The position numbers were made by a program, and so were the translations under genes. A stretch of DNA of 64,000 bases, from positions 1 to 64,000 of the forward strand of contig JAHEJW010000009.1 of the NCBI GenBank assembly GCA_024638655.1, in the 5' to 3' direction. The notes beneath the pieces were generated by a model, which made no database searches, was not told the origin of the DNA, and saw only the letters and a program-made list of their open reading frames with translations. Source of the DNA: a bacterium. Its GTDB lineage: Bacteria > Actinomycetota > Acidimicrobiia > Spongiisociales > ZC4RG35. Position 1 is the first letter of the stretch, and each line of letters starts with the position of its first letter. Positions 55,513-64,000 of the stretch are shown here, piece after piece.

Positions 55513-57141
55513 ATGGCCAAGATCCATGGTGGGCAGATCATCGCAAGGGCGCTTCGCAACGAAGGCGTCGACGCGGTCTTCACCCTCACCGGCGGGCATA
55601 TCGTCCCGATTCTCGATGGTTGTGTTCACGAGGGAATCCGGGTCGTCGACGTCCGTCACGAGCAGGCGGCGGCTCACGCCGCCGAGGCCTACACACGTCT
55701 GACCGGTCGGCTCGGTGTGGCTGTGGTCACGGCCGGCCCGGGTGTCACCGGGACCGTCACCGGGGTCGCCACCGCCTTCCATGCTTCAACGCCGATGCTG
55801 GTCATCGGTGGTCGTCACATGATCCGTCAGGAGCTCAAGGGTGGTCTCCAGGAGATGGATCACCCCCGGATATTCGAGTCGATCACCAAGTGGGCTGTCA
55901 CTGCCTGGCAGGTCGACCGGCTGGCCGACTACGTTGCGACGGCGGCACGCCATGCGTTCGAAGGCAGGGGAGGTCCGGTCTTCATCGACATTCCGATGGA
56001 TGTCCAGTTCGACATGGTTGAGGAGACGGCCATCCGCTTTCCCGAGTCCTACAGGGCGAACACAGGTCTCGGGGCGGATTCGGAGACCATCGACCGGATC
56101 GTGGAGGTGCTCGCAGGCGCCGAGCGGGTGATGATCTTCGCCGGAACCGGGGCCCGAGCCGGTATCGAGAACAGACTCGACGATCTTGCCAACCTGCTCA
56201 AGGCCCCGACCTTCGTCAACAGCCGGGCTCGTGGGTCTTTGTCGCACGGACATAGGCTCCTAGGCAACTTCATGCGATCCCGGGCGATGGCAGAGGCCGA
56301 TGTCGTGGTTGCACTCGGTGTCGACTGGGACTTCAGGACGGGATACGGCGAGAAGATCTCCAGGGAAGCCACGGTCATCCAGGTGGATGCGGATGCCGCC
56401 AAGATCGGTTGGAACCGTCCCGCACACATCGGAGTTCGAGCAGATCCCATGGATGTCGTCTCACAGTTGGTGGAACGCGGAGAACTGCGCCGGGAGGAGA
56501 TGCCGGTTTGGACCAAGGACATCATGGGGGCCGAGGAAGAAAAGGCCGAGGCGGCCCGGGCCGAGGCCGACGACGACTCCTCTCCGGTGATGCCCCAGCG
56601 GTTCGCCCGGGAGGTAAGCGAGTTCTTCGGCACCGACTCCATAGTTGCCGTCGACGGTGGCGACATCGTCTCCACCACCGCCCGATGGCTCCGAATCTCG
56701 TCACCGGGCCACGTTCTCGACGCCGGGCCGTTCGGGACGCTGGGCGTGGGAGCACCGTACGCCATCGCCGCCAAGACGGTCTTCCCCGAGAAGCTCGTCG
56801 GGGTCGTTTTCGGAGACGGCGGATTCGGATTCAACGCCATGGAGTACGACTCCATGATTCGTCACGACCTGCCGGTGATCGGTGTGATCGGCAATGACGG
56901 CGTCTGGTCGAACATAAAGACGTTCCATCGCATGGCCTATCCCGACCGGCTGGTGGCGACCGATCTGGGGATCCGGCCATATCAAGAGATGGTGAAGGGT
57001 CTCGGTGGCTACGGCGAGTTCGTCGAGGACCCGGCCGAGATCAGACCGGCATTGGACCGGGCGGTGGAATCAGGGCTCCCGGCCCTGATCAACGTCCACA
57101 TCGCCGAGACGACGCGGATGTCTTCCAACTACTCGCAGTAG
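55513..57141 (+). CDS. Thiamine-pyrophosphate enzyme, acetolactate synthase large subunit-like
   Basis: ALRNEGVDAVFTLTGGHIVPILDGCVHEGIRVVDVRHEQAAAHAAEAYTRLTGRLGVAVVTAGPGVT; TPP motif VFGDGGFGFNAMEYDSMIRHDLPVIGVIGNDGVW. Confidence 0.93.
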   Translation: MAKIHGGQIIARALRNEGVDAVFTLTGGHIVPILDGCVHEGIRVVDVRHEQAAAHAAEAYTRLTGRLGVAVVTAGPGVTGTVTGVATAFHASTPMLVIGGRHMIRQELKGGLQEMDHPRIFESITKWAVTAWQVDRLADYVATAARHAFEGRGGPVFIDIPMDVQFDMVEETAIRFPESYRANTGLGADSETIDRIVEVLAGAERVMIFAGTGARAGIENRLDDLANLLKAPTFVNSRARGSLSHGHRLLGNFMRSRAMAEADVVVALGVDWDFRTGYGEKISREATVIQVDADAAKIGWNRPAHIGVRADPMDVVSQLVERGELRREEMPVWTKDIMGAEEEKAEAARAEADDDSSPVMPQRFAREVSEFFGTDSIVAVDGGDIVSTTARWLRISSPGHVLDAGPFGTLGVGAPYAIAAKTVFPEKLVGVVFGDGGFGFNAMEYDSMIRHDLPVIGVIGNDGVWSNIKTFHRMAYPDRLVATDLGIRPYQEMVKGLGGYGEFVEDPAEIRPALDRAVESGLPALINVHIAETTRMSSNYSQ

Positions 57142-57175
57142 GGCGGCGACCCGGGATCTGCTCCCAGGGCCGCCC
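57141..57175. terminator. Hairpin between convergent genes, putative terminator
   Basis: gggcggc ... gccgccc with an internal ggga-tctgc-tccc stem immediately after the TPP-enzyme stop. Confidence 0.55.
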
Positions 57176-57194
57176 CTCTGATTTGCCTGGGCGA

Positions 57195-58349
57195 TTACCT
57201 GCTCGACCCCCAAGCGGCGGTGTCTCCCGACTCGAAGCCGTCGGTGAAGATCTCCATGTCGGCGATCCCCTGGGTCAAGGAGTTTCGAAGGTAAACGGTC
57301 CCATCACTGGGTCGGAACAATCCGGGAGTGTCGATACCGTCGTTGTCCCAGTCCCCGCCAAAGACCGAGTCATTGGGATCACCCCAGATGAAGTCGACAT
57401 CGGCAGCACCGGTTGTCAGCGTGGTCCGTCCATAGACCCGTCCGGTCGAGGTTCGGTGAAGTGCGACCTCACTCTTCCCGTCACCATCCCAGTCGCCGGC
57501 GAAGGGGCGATCGCCCACGTCGCCGAACAGGAAGCTGAAATCGGCTGCGCCGAGGCCTTCGTTCTTCGATCCGAGCTCGTTGATTATGTAGAAGCGGGCC
57601 TCACTCGGTCGGTAGAGGCTCACCGTGTCATCACCGTCACCGTCCCAGTCGCCAATGACCGGCACATCGCCGGGGTTGCCGAAGAAGAACTCGATGTCGG
57701 CCACGCCGGAGGTGTTGGAATTCCGAAGGTAGACCTTGCCATCCGAGGCACGGTGCAGTCCGGGAGTGACCACGCCGTCGCCGTCCCAATCTCCGAGGAA
57801 CGGTGTGTCGGCCGGGTCGCCGAAGTAGAACGGCGCAATGGACTCGCCCGAGAGCTGGCCACGCACCGCGCCCGACGGGAAGAGGTCCGTGTGCACGTTG
57901 ACGTAGTAACCGGCCGGGTTGGCCAGGATTGCGTCGACCTGGCTTCTGGTCGACGTCACGCATCCTTCTGCGCCTTCATTGGGCCAATCGAGATTGACGA
58001 CAACCGGCCCGTTCACACCTGCTGCGCCCTGGTGGATGTGCGCCGCAGCCACAGTGCCCTTCACATTCTCCAGGTTCATGCTGAAGCAAACTCCGCCGGT
58101 GAGCTCGTTGAAGGCAAGGATCGCCAAGCCGGAGGCGCCCAGGTCTCCAGATCCCTCCGGGACCTCCTTCGCGCCGGCCAATTCGGCTGTGACTGCTTCC
58201 TGGATGTGCCAGAGCCCGGTGTCTTGGTCCACCGTGCCGACAGGGTCTACTGGCAAATGACCTGCTCCCATCGCCAATGGTGTCATGGCTATCACCATTG
58301 CAACGGTGACGGCTGTGACGAACGCCGCCTTCCGCGTACGTGCACGCAT
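57195..58349 (-). CDS. Secreted CHRD-domain protein with four FG-GAP/VCBS-like GDWDGDG repeats
   Basis: Signal peptide; CHRD (ELAGAKEVPEGSGDLGASGLAILAFNELTGGVCFSMNLENVKGTVAAAHIHQGAAGVNGPVVVNL); repeats FGDP.D.PF.GDWDGDG..T.GLHR...G.VYLRNS; C-term DGFESGDTAAWGSSR. Confidence 0.9.
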   Translation of the reverse strand: MRARTRKAAFVTAVTVAMVIAMTPLAMGAGHLPVDPVGTVDQDTGLWHIQEAVTAELAGAKEVPEGSGDLGASGLAILAFNELTGGVCFSMNLENVKGTVAAAHIHQGAAGVNGPVVVNLDWPNEGAEGCVTSTRSQVDAILANPAGYYVNVHTDLFPSGAVRGQLSGESIAPFYFGDPADTPFLGDWDGDGVVTPGLHRASDGKVYLRNSNTSGVADIEFFFGNPGDVPVIGDWDGDGDDTVSLYRPSEARFYIINELGSKNEGLGAADFSFLFGDVGDRPFAGDWDGDGKSEVALHRTSTGRVYGRTTLTTGAADVDFIWGDPNDSVFGGDWDNDGIDTPGLFRPSDGTVYLRNSLTQGIADMEIFTDGFESGDTAAWGSSR

Positions 58350-58498
58350 CGAAATCCTCCAATCGCCGTGACCCAGTGGTCACTCTGAGCTGAGCGCTCC
58401 CACGAGACCGGTGTCTCATGACGCGATCACGACCCTACAGATCGCCCGGTGCTACCGGTTGGGCTCGGATGGGCTGGGCTCAGTCGGCTAAGGGTCGA

Positions 58499-59860
58499 TC
58501 ATGACCTGGGCGCCCAGTCCTCCAACAGACCGTTCGGGTGGAAGTAGTCGCCGGAGCTGATCTCTCGCTCGGCGACTGTCGCCCCGCTGTCCAACGACAC
58601 GACTCTCAGCAACGTCCTCTCTTCTCGATACTCCGTGCAAACCAAATGCGCACCGTCCGTGATGAGTTGACAGCCCCCGCTGTGCACAGCGAAGGGGCCC
58701 TGGGTGGTGACACTGCCTCCGGGACCGATGCCGAGCACGTATATCTCGTCCTCCCACGGCTGTTCCGAGAGAGTATTGACTCCCAAGATCATCCCACCAT
58801 CACTGCGGACGTACTGCATGTCGAGATCTGGTGCGTCTATCTTCGACCAGTTTTCGAGGTCGACGACTGTCAGACCAAGGTGCTCGCTGCTGTCCACGAG
58901 CTGTCCGTTCTCTGAGACTTCGATGGTGATGCGGTTCCCGCTGATGAAGAGATGGCGCCCGTCTGCCGAGAGCGCGGCACTGCTACGGGTGCCGAGTGAC
59001 GGGCCTTTCGCCACTGCCGTCGGGAACCAGTTGCCGACGAGTCGCTCCCACCAGGTAGCCGTCTCGATGGTGTGATTGTGGATCGTTCCTTCGATCAGGT
59101 CGACCTCGATGATCTCCAGATCATCGGCATGCACCACGAATAGTCGATCCTCTCGCCAGGCGACCCCGGGTAAGTCCATGTCAGGGATCTCGTAGCCGCC
59201 ATCGAACACGCCACTGTCAGGGTTGGTTCGCACTATCTCTCCCACCGATATCTCGGTCGTACTGCCAAGGCCGGGGTCGTAGATGAGTACTCCGTAGACA
59301 TCTCCTGAGGCCGATGAGACCAGCGCCGCGATCCGGTCACCGGAGACGATGTGCAACTCATCCCACGGCCATCGGTCTCGAGGCCACGCCGCCAGGGTCT
59401 CTGTCTTCCCAGACTTCAGGTCGGATGCAGTGAGAGCACCGCTCTGGCTGTCGTACATGTACAGAGTGTCTTTGTGAAACACGCTCCCGCCGAACGCCCC
59501 CAACTCGAGATCAGCCAGCCGGCGCCAGGTCTGAACGTCGACAGTGCGTGCGGCAACGATGCTCTCGCTAGGCGCGTCCCATTCGAAGTTGACCACGAAG
59601 GCCCCATCCCCGGACACGAGGTTCCATGAGTCGACGGGGTGTTGAATCGGATCCAATCCGGGCACCGGCTCCAGCGTCAGAGGATCGAGTCTGACGAGTT
59701 GGCCACCGATGGACTGCGGAGCGGTGATGGTGCTCCCGCCAGCAGGAGCGGTCGAGGACGTGATGGAAGATGTCGTGGATGAGACCCTGGTGTCAGACAC
59801 CACAGGAGCAGCGCTGCACCCGACTATCACCAGCAGCGCCGCGAGCGTGATCCGCCGCAT
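58499..59860 (-). CDS. Hypothetical secreted lipoprotein, probable beta-propeller
   Basis: Lipobox VIVGCSAAP, Ser/Thr-rich linker (SSTTSSITSSTAP), repeated beta-strand-like segments. Confidence 0.75.
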   Translation of the reverse strand: MRRITLAALLVIVGCSAAPVVSDTRVSSTTSSITSSTAPAGGSTITAPQSIGGQLVRLDPLTLEPVPGLDPIQHPVDSWNLVSGDGAFVVNFEWDAPSESIVAARTVDVQTWRRLADLELGAFGGSVFHKDTLYMYDSQSGALTASDLKSGKTETLAAWPRDRWPWDELHIVSGDRIAALVSSASGDVYGVLIYDPGLGSTTEISVGEIVRTNPDSGVFDGGYEIPDMDLPGVAWREDRLFVVHADDLEIIEVDLIEGTIHNHTIETATWWERLVGNWFPTAVAKGPSLGTRSSAALSADGRHLFISGNRITIEVSENGQLVDSSEHLGLTVVDLENWSKIDAPDLDMQYVRSDGGMILGVNTLSEQPWEDEIYVLGIGPGGSVTTQGPFAVHSGGCQLITDGAHLVCTEYREERTLLRVVSLDSGATVAEREISSGDYFHPNGLLEDWAPRS

Positions 59861-59868
59861 GAGTCAAT

Positions 59869-60498
59869 CTACGTCGGCAAAGGATCAGAAGTTCCCGGAA
59901 GTCGAAGCGATTCTCCTGCCTGACGCCCGGCCACGACGATTCCCGCATCCCATCCTGGCGCACGGCCTCCTTCTGGAGCGGTCACGGAATTCATCTCCAC
60001 CCCGGCCCGCGTCAGCAGCCAAGAGATGACCGAGTTGGAGTTCCACATCTCACCGACATCTGCCTCGTCACGACCCCAGACCAGTTTCGGCACCTTCTTG
60101 GTCAAGTCGAGGACACGACGTGACACGTCCTCGTCCCGGCTGACGGGCTGCGGTCCCCCGAAGGCTTCATCGGCGTCGGGCAGGTTGCCGTCGGGCCAGC
60201 ACCGAACCTCGTAGCGAAAGATTCGAGTGAAGGAAAGCCAGCTGGCGAAAACCGGGGCAACTACCACAACGCCCCGCTCGGCTGGGTTCCCCGCCGGCGA
60301 GGGCCACATCGTCTCGACGATGAAGCGCCTCTCAGGAAGCCGCACCTGGAGCGCGGTGTGATAGAGATCCACTGCGGACCGGCTTCTGCGACGGGACTCG
60401 ATTGCCTCATAGATGCGGCCGTTGGTCCTCACGAAGCCGGATCCACCGGCACCGAGCGGGATCCAGTAGAGATATATCCCAGTGTCCACACTGTCCAT
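59869..60498 (-). CDS. Hypothetical protein
   Basis: ORF of 209 aa from MDSVDTGIYLYWIPLGAGGSGFVRTNGRIYEAIESRRR; no assigned family from inspection. Confidence 0.65.
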   Translation of the reverse strand: MDSVDTGIYLYWIPLGAGGSGFVRTNGRIYEAIESRRRSRSAVDLYHTALQVRLPERRFIVETMWPSPAGNPAERGVVVVAPVFASWLSFTRIFRYEVRCWPDGNLPDADEAFGGPQPVSRDEDVSRRVLDLTKKVPKLVWGRDEADVGEMWNSNSVISWLLTRAGVEMNSVTAPEGGRAPGWDAGIVVAGRQAGESLRLPGTSDPLPT

Positions 60499-60613
60499 GG
60501 TGGCGGGATCATAGGAGCAAGGGAGGGACCGACTACGGCGATTCTGCGGAATGACGGGCTCCTCTGAAAGACATCGCAAAAGGGCCTTGTTTTATCTTAT
60601 ACAGTGTGTAGTC

Positions 60614-60629
60614 TCGAACACATGTTCGT
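60614..60629. promoter_or_regulatory. Candidate LexA (SOS) box TCGAACacatGTTCGt
   Basis: Matches the actinobacterial TCGAAC-N4-GTTCGA consensus at 11 of 12 defined positions; overlaps the ATG (60622) of the HNH gene. Confidence 0.65.
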
Positions 60630-61902
60630 GTCACAGGTTGATGACGGACTCTTGGCAGGAGTGTTCCACACTGGACAGACCGATGGGTCGGCTGCCGGAG
60701 AGGTTCATCTACTACCCGCCGACCTGGAGACCATTCCTCCGGGCCCGTTCCTCGGGTCGATCCTCTCGGTTGTGGATCCGGGAAGCCTGGTCGGTCGGGA
60801 CGTGGTTCGGTACGTGCAGGCCCAGGCCAGGCTGGTCTCCCACCATCAGGCGTCGTATTACATCGGGATCACAGAATTGGCCCGCGCCACCCACGCCACC
60901 ACCACGGAGAGAGACACGGTGCCCAACGAGTTCGCCTCGGACGAGCTGGCTGCTGCCGTTGCCAAGACCCGGAGGGCTGCGGAGGCAGACGTCGACCTTG
61001 CTTTGGATTTGAGATACCGGCTACCCAGTGTGTGGAAGGCTCTCGAGGCCGGGAAGATAGACCTGGCCAAGGCCAGAGTCTTCTCCCAGGAACTGGTCAC
61101 GCTCCATACCAGACACATTCCCGTCGTCGTCGATTCGCTAGTCGACTCCGCAGCCGACTTGACCACCGGCCAACTTCGCACCCGACTGAAGAAGGCCGTA
61201 CTTGAAGCCGACCTCGAAGCAGCGCAAATCCAATATGAGTTGGGGTTGGGAGACCGAAAACTGGTTGTCTACCCCAACCCGGACCACACCGCCAGCATGG
61301 CGCTGGCGTCGGTCGACCCGCTCGAAGCCGTCGCCGCCGGCAACCACGTACATCACGTAGCACTCGAGCTGAAGCGGCTTCCCGGTGAGAGCAGAACCAT
61401 TGACCAGCTCAAAGCCGACGTAGCCATCGACCTGCTGCAGGGAAAGACCACGCACGTCAGCGACGGCACCTCCATCCAGCCCAATAGGGTCGTCGTTCGG
61501 TCCACCAGTGACTCACCGACTGGGCACATCACCGGCTACGGACCCGTCCTGACCACCACAACAGCTTCTGAAACACCACCTGCCGAAAAAGACGACCGAG
61601 TCGGCGACTGCCATCACACAGAAGCCAGGAAACCCACCAAGACCCAGATCCAACACATCGTGGGCCGTTACCCCAGCTGCATCCACCCCGGATGTCGCAT
61701 GCCCGCCAACCAGTGCGATATCGATCATCGTCGACCCTGGCACAACGGTGGCAAAACCAGCTGCGCCAATCTCGCCCCACTCTGCCGGCATCACCACAGG
61801 TGCAAAGATCAGGGCGGTTGGCGGCTCCAGCGAAACCCGGACGACAGCCATACGTGGACCAGCCCCCTCGGGCACACCTACACCACCGAAAGGCCCCCGT
61901 AG
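60622..61902 (+). CDS. DUF222 / HNH endonuclease (13E12 repeat family-like)
   Basis: DUF222 N-terminal region (LRYRLPSVWKALEAGKIDLAKARVFSQEL); HNH CIHPGCRMPANQCDIDHRRPWHNGGKTSCANLAPLCRHHHRCKDQGGW. Alternative GTG start at 60604. Confidence 0.92.
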   Translation: MFVSQVDDGLLAGVFHTGQTDGSAAGEVHLLPADLETIPPGPFLGSILSVVDPGSLVGRDVVRYVQAQARLVSHHQASYYIGITELARATHATTTERDTVPNEFASDELAAAVAKTRRAAEADVDLALDLRYRLPSVWKALEAGKIDLAKARVFSQELVTLHTRHIPVVVDSLVDSAADLTTGQLRTRLKKAVLEADLEAAQIQYELGLGDRKLVVYPNPDHTASMALASVDPLEAVAAGNHVHHVALELKRLPGESRTIDQLKADVAIDLLQGKTTHVSDGTSIQPNRVVVRSTSDSPTGHITGYGPVLTTTTASETPPAEKDDRVGDCHHTEARKPTKTQIQHIVGRYPSCIHPGCRMPANQCDIDHRRPWHNGGKTSCANLAPLCRHHHRCKDQGGWRLQRNPDDSHTWTSPLGHTYTTERPP

Positions 61903-61956
61903 CCGGCCCAAGGAAACTTGGAGAGGCCCGTTAGTCGATCCGGTTAATCGATCCCA

Positions 61957-62349
61957 TTATTCGATGAGGTCTCCGGGGAAGTCGGGGACGTCCACCGCAT
62001 ACCGCTCGAGGAGCTCCAGTGGGACGATCTGGTTTGCTAGCTCATGTGTGGCAGCAAGAACCACCGGTGCGGCTGCTCCATCGTGGTGTGCTTTCAGCCA
62101 GTTGCGTGCCGTCACACACCACCGATCTCCCGGCTGCAAACCTGGGAATTGATACATGGGCATCGGTGTCATCAGGTCGTTGCCTATCTCCTTCTGATGA
62201 TCGAGAAACTCGGCGGTGACCACCGCGCAGATCGTGTGACTGCCAAGGTCTTCGGGCGACGTCGCGCAAGAGCCGTCACGGAACCAGCCAGTGACAGGAT
62301 CCAGACTGCACGGCTCCAGCTCATCTCCAAGCACGTTCTTCTCCGGCAT
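61957..62349 (-). CDS. DUF2237 family protein
   Basis: NVLGDELEPCSLDPVTGWFRDGSCATSPEDLGSHTICAVVTAEFLDHQKEIGNDL. Confidence 0.93.
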   Translation of the reverse strand: MPEKNVLGDELEPCSLDPVTGWFRDGSCATSPEDLGSHTICAVVTAEFLDHQKEIGNDLMTPMPMYQFPGLQPGDRWCVTARNWLKAHHDGAAAPVVLAATHELANQIVPLELLERYAVDVPDFPGDLIE

Positions 62350-62369
62350 CGATCCTCCTCCGGGCTACA

Positions 62370-63140
62370 TCAAAACACGAGCACGGTCAAGAGCCCCACC
62401 GACAGGCAATAGACCGCAAATGGTATGAGCCCGGTGCGTCGCAAAGCTGCCAGAAGCCAGGCTATGGCCAGATATCCGGACACGGCGGCGACCAGGAGCC
62501 CTACGAGTAATTCCACCTGGAGCCCGGCTCCCATCACGTCGGGTAGTTGGGTCAGACCAGCGCCTGCTATGGCTGGAATGCCGAGGAGGAAGCTGAATCG
62601 AGCCGCCTCCACGGGTTGAAACCCTCTGCCATTGCCTGCAGAGATCGTTATCCCCGATCTGGAAATGCCCGGAATCAGGGCAAACGCCTGTGCGACGCCT
62701 ACCACCACCGCGTCCGGAACGCGACCATCGGCCAGCGATCTCACTCCCTGTGCCAGCCGCTGTCCGATGAGGAGGATGACACCGGTCGTCATCAGGGTCC
62801 ACCCGACGTTGGAAACCGTCTCCTGGAACCGCTCCAGTGTGGGCTCGAGAGGGAGGCCGATGATGGCGGGGACGGTCCCCACTGCGACGAGGAGCATTAT
62901 CCGTCGGCCCTCCGCATCGGACCTGAATCGGAGGACTTTCATGACGTCAGATCGGAAATAGACGAGGACGGCGATGAGGGTGCCGAGGTGGAGCACGGCC
63001 GAGACCTCGAGGCTCGGGGGGGAGATGTCCATTCCGGCACGCTCCAGGAACGCAGGAACCACCACCAGGTGACCCGACGACGATATGGGCAGAAACTCGG
63101 TGAGACCCTGGACGAGGCCCCAGATGATCGCAGGGAGCAC
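62370..63140 (-). CDS. uppP: Undecaprenyl-diphosphatase UppP
   Basis: IWGLVQGLTEFLPISSSGHLVVVPAFL; AFALIPGISRSGITISAGNGRGF. Confidence 0.96.
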   Translation of the reverse strand: MLPAIIWGLVQGLTEFLPISSSGHLVVVPAFLERAGMDISPPSLEVSAVLHLGTLIAVLVYFRSDVMKVLRFRSDAEGRRIMLLVAVGTVPAIIGLPLEPTLERFQETVSNVGWTLMTTGVILLIGQRLAQGVRSLADGRVPDAVVVGVAQAFALIPGISRSGITISAGNGRGFQPVEAARFSFLLGIPAIAGAGLTQLPDVMGAGLQVELLVGLLVAAVSGYLAIAWLLAALRRTGLIPFAVYCLSVGLLTVLVF

Positions 63141-63252
63141 GAGGGCACGCTAGCCAGGCATGTGTTGGTTATGGGTGGGCGAGCTCGACCGCATACAAGT
63201 CGTATACGAATGGGAGGTCATGCTGAGCTGGAGGGGGAAGCACCCAAATCCT

Positions 63253-63771
63253 TCAATCGGTGGCGACGAGAACACTCACCCTGCCGGCTATGGCAGCCAG
63301 CGCAACTCGAGGCGCCAGATCCGATGGGACGGCGACTCCGCCGAGCGACGACGTCAGACCGTCGGAGTCGCCGGTCGAGCTGATCACCCCATCGATCAAA
63401 TCACCGTCGTCGAGCAGGGCGATCTTCACTCGATCGCCGGTAAGGGCGCCTTGGGGCACGTCCATCGACACGATCAGCCATCCCCGGGGCATGACCGATG
63501 ACTCGTCTCCGGTGTGGGCGGCGAGGACCGGAGCGCCCGCCGGGATCGCAGCGAGGGCATGTGCTCCCGCCTCGGGCGCCTCCAATAGCCCCTTGGGCAA
63601 CGGGCGCAACTCGGTGTTGTGGGTGCCCAGTTGTTCTCCCGCCTCGATGTCGGTCGTGGCAAAGGGGTGATCGACCACAGGTTCGGGTTTGACCTCCATC
63701 CAGAGTGCGAAGAGAGAGAACGCGGCCACCGCTACCCATTTGGACCACGGCGGTCGGTCGAGCCAGATCAT
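63253..63771 (-). CDS. SAF-domain-like membrane-anchored protein (CpaB/FlgA-type)
   Basis: N-terminal TM; ATTDIEAGEQLGTHNTELRPLPKGLLEAP...AAIPAGAPVLAAHT. Confidence 0.75.
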   Translation of the reverse strand: MIWLDRPPWSKWVAVAAFSLFALWMEVKPEPVVDHPFATTDIEAGEQLGTHNTELRPLPKGLLEAPEAGAHALAAIPAGAPVLAAHTGDESSVMPRGWLIVSMDVPQGALTGDRVKIALLDDGDLIDGVISSTGDSDGLTSSLGGVAVPSDLAPRVALAAIAGRVSVLVATD

Positions 63772-63818
63772 GGCCCGAAAGTACGGTCAGGCCGGCCGGG
63801 TTGGAAGAGGGGTGAGGC

Positions 63819-64000
63819 TCAGTCGTCCGAAGAGGTCTTCGCCGCCGTTTCAGCTTTTGGCTTCGACTCGCTCGTCGTCTTTGACTTCTTGTCGTCGGAA
63901 GAGGCCGACTTGGTGGCGCTGGCGGTCTTCGAATCGGTTGCGTAGAAGCCTGATCCCTTGAAGACGATCCCACTGGCGTGGAATCGCTTCTTCAAATCGC
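63819..64000 (-). CDS. FmdB-type zinc-ribbon protein (5' end beyond window)
   Basis: Reverse-strand reading ...DLKKRFHASGIVFKGSGFYATDSKTASATKSASSDDKKSKTTSESKPKAETAAKTSSDD*; FKGSGFYATD is typical of the region following the FmdB ribbon. Confidence 0.8.
   Translation of the reverse strand, partial: DLKKRFHASGIVFKGSGFYATDSKTASATKSASSDDKKSKTTSESKPKAETAAKTSSDD

Noticed and set aside
57183-58388. 401-aa plus-strand ORF opposite the CHRD protein
   Set aside because: Apparent repeats mirror the GDWDGDG repeats of the minus-strand gene; no independent support.
1-64000. CRISPR arrays, tRNA/rRNA genes, transposases or integrases
   Set aside because: No regularly spaced repeats, recognisable tRNA cloverleaf sequences, or transposase/integrase motifs were noticed. 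tRNAscan and minced would be needed to be sure.

Overview
This 64 kb window is GC-rich chromosomal DNA, most likely actinobacterial (Acidimicrobiia-like by gene content; an inference). It is densely packed with short, often ATGA-overlapping operons. I saw no rRNA, tRNA, CRISPR array or transposase. Main contents in order: 5'-truncated sufB; a two-component system with ROK kinase and HtrA protease; a cobalamin riboswitch driving a btuFCD-like transporter plus cobO/btuR adenosyltransferase; a DrrAB-like ABC exporter; a TetR/alcohol dehydrogenase divergent pair with an operator array; LysM/M23 hydrolase, rlmN, gamma-glutamyltransferase; a long leader with a 29-aa signal-peptide-like micro-ORF ahead of two tandem HD-GYP/HD proteins; class E sortase; aconitase, a SufR-like regulator and Mrp/ApbC sharing an 18-bp palindrome; polyamine-type genes (FAD oxidoreductase, class III aminotransferase, potABCD, C45 acyltransferase, agmatinase); a heliorhodopsin next to a stand-alone CarH/LitR-type B12-binding protein, divergent from an SDR/DUF2867 - ECF sigma - anti-sigma operon; an ALDH/aminotransferase/DapB-like/TPP-enzyme block; a CHRD + repeat secreted protein; a DUF222/HNH (13E12-type) gene with a LexA-like box on its start codon; uppP; and a 3'-terminal FmdB fragment. 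The best candidate for a poorly described system is the heliorhodopsin/B12-photosensor/ECF sigma locus at about 47.6-51.8 kb. All calls come from reading the sequence and recalled family motifs; no searches were run.
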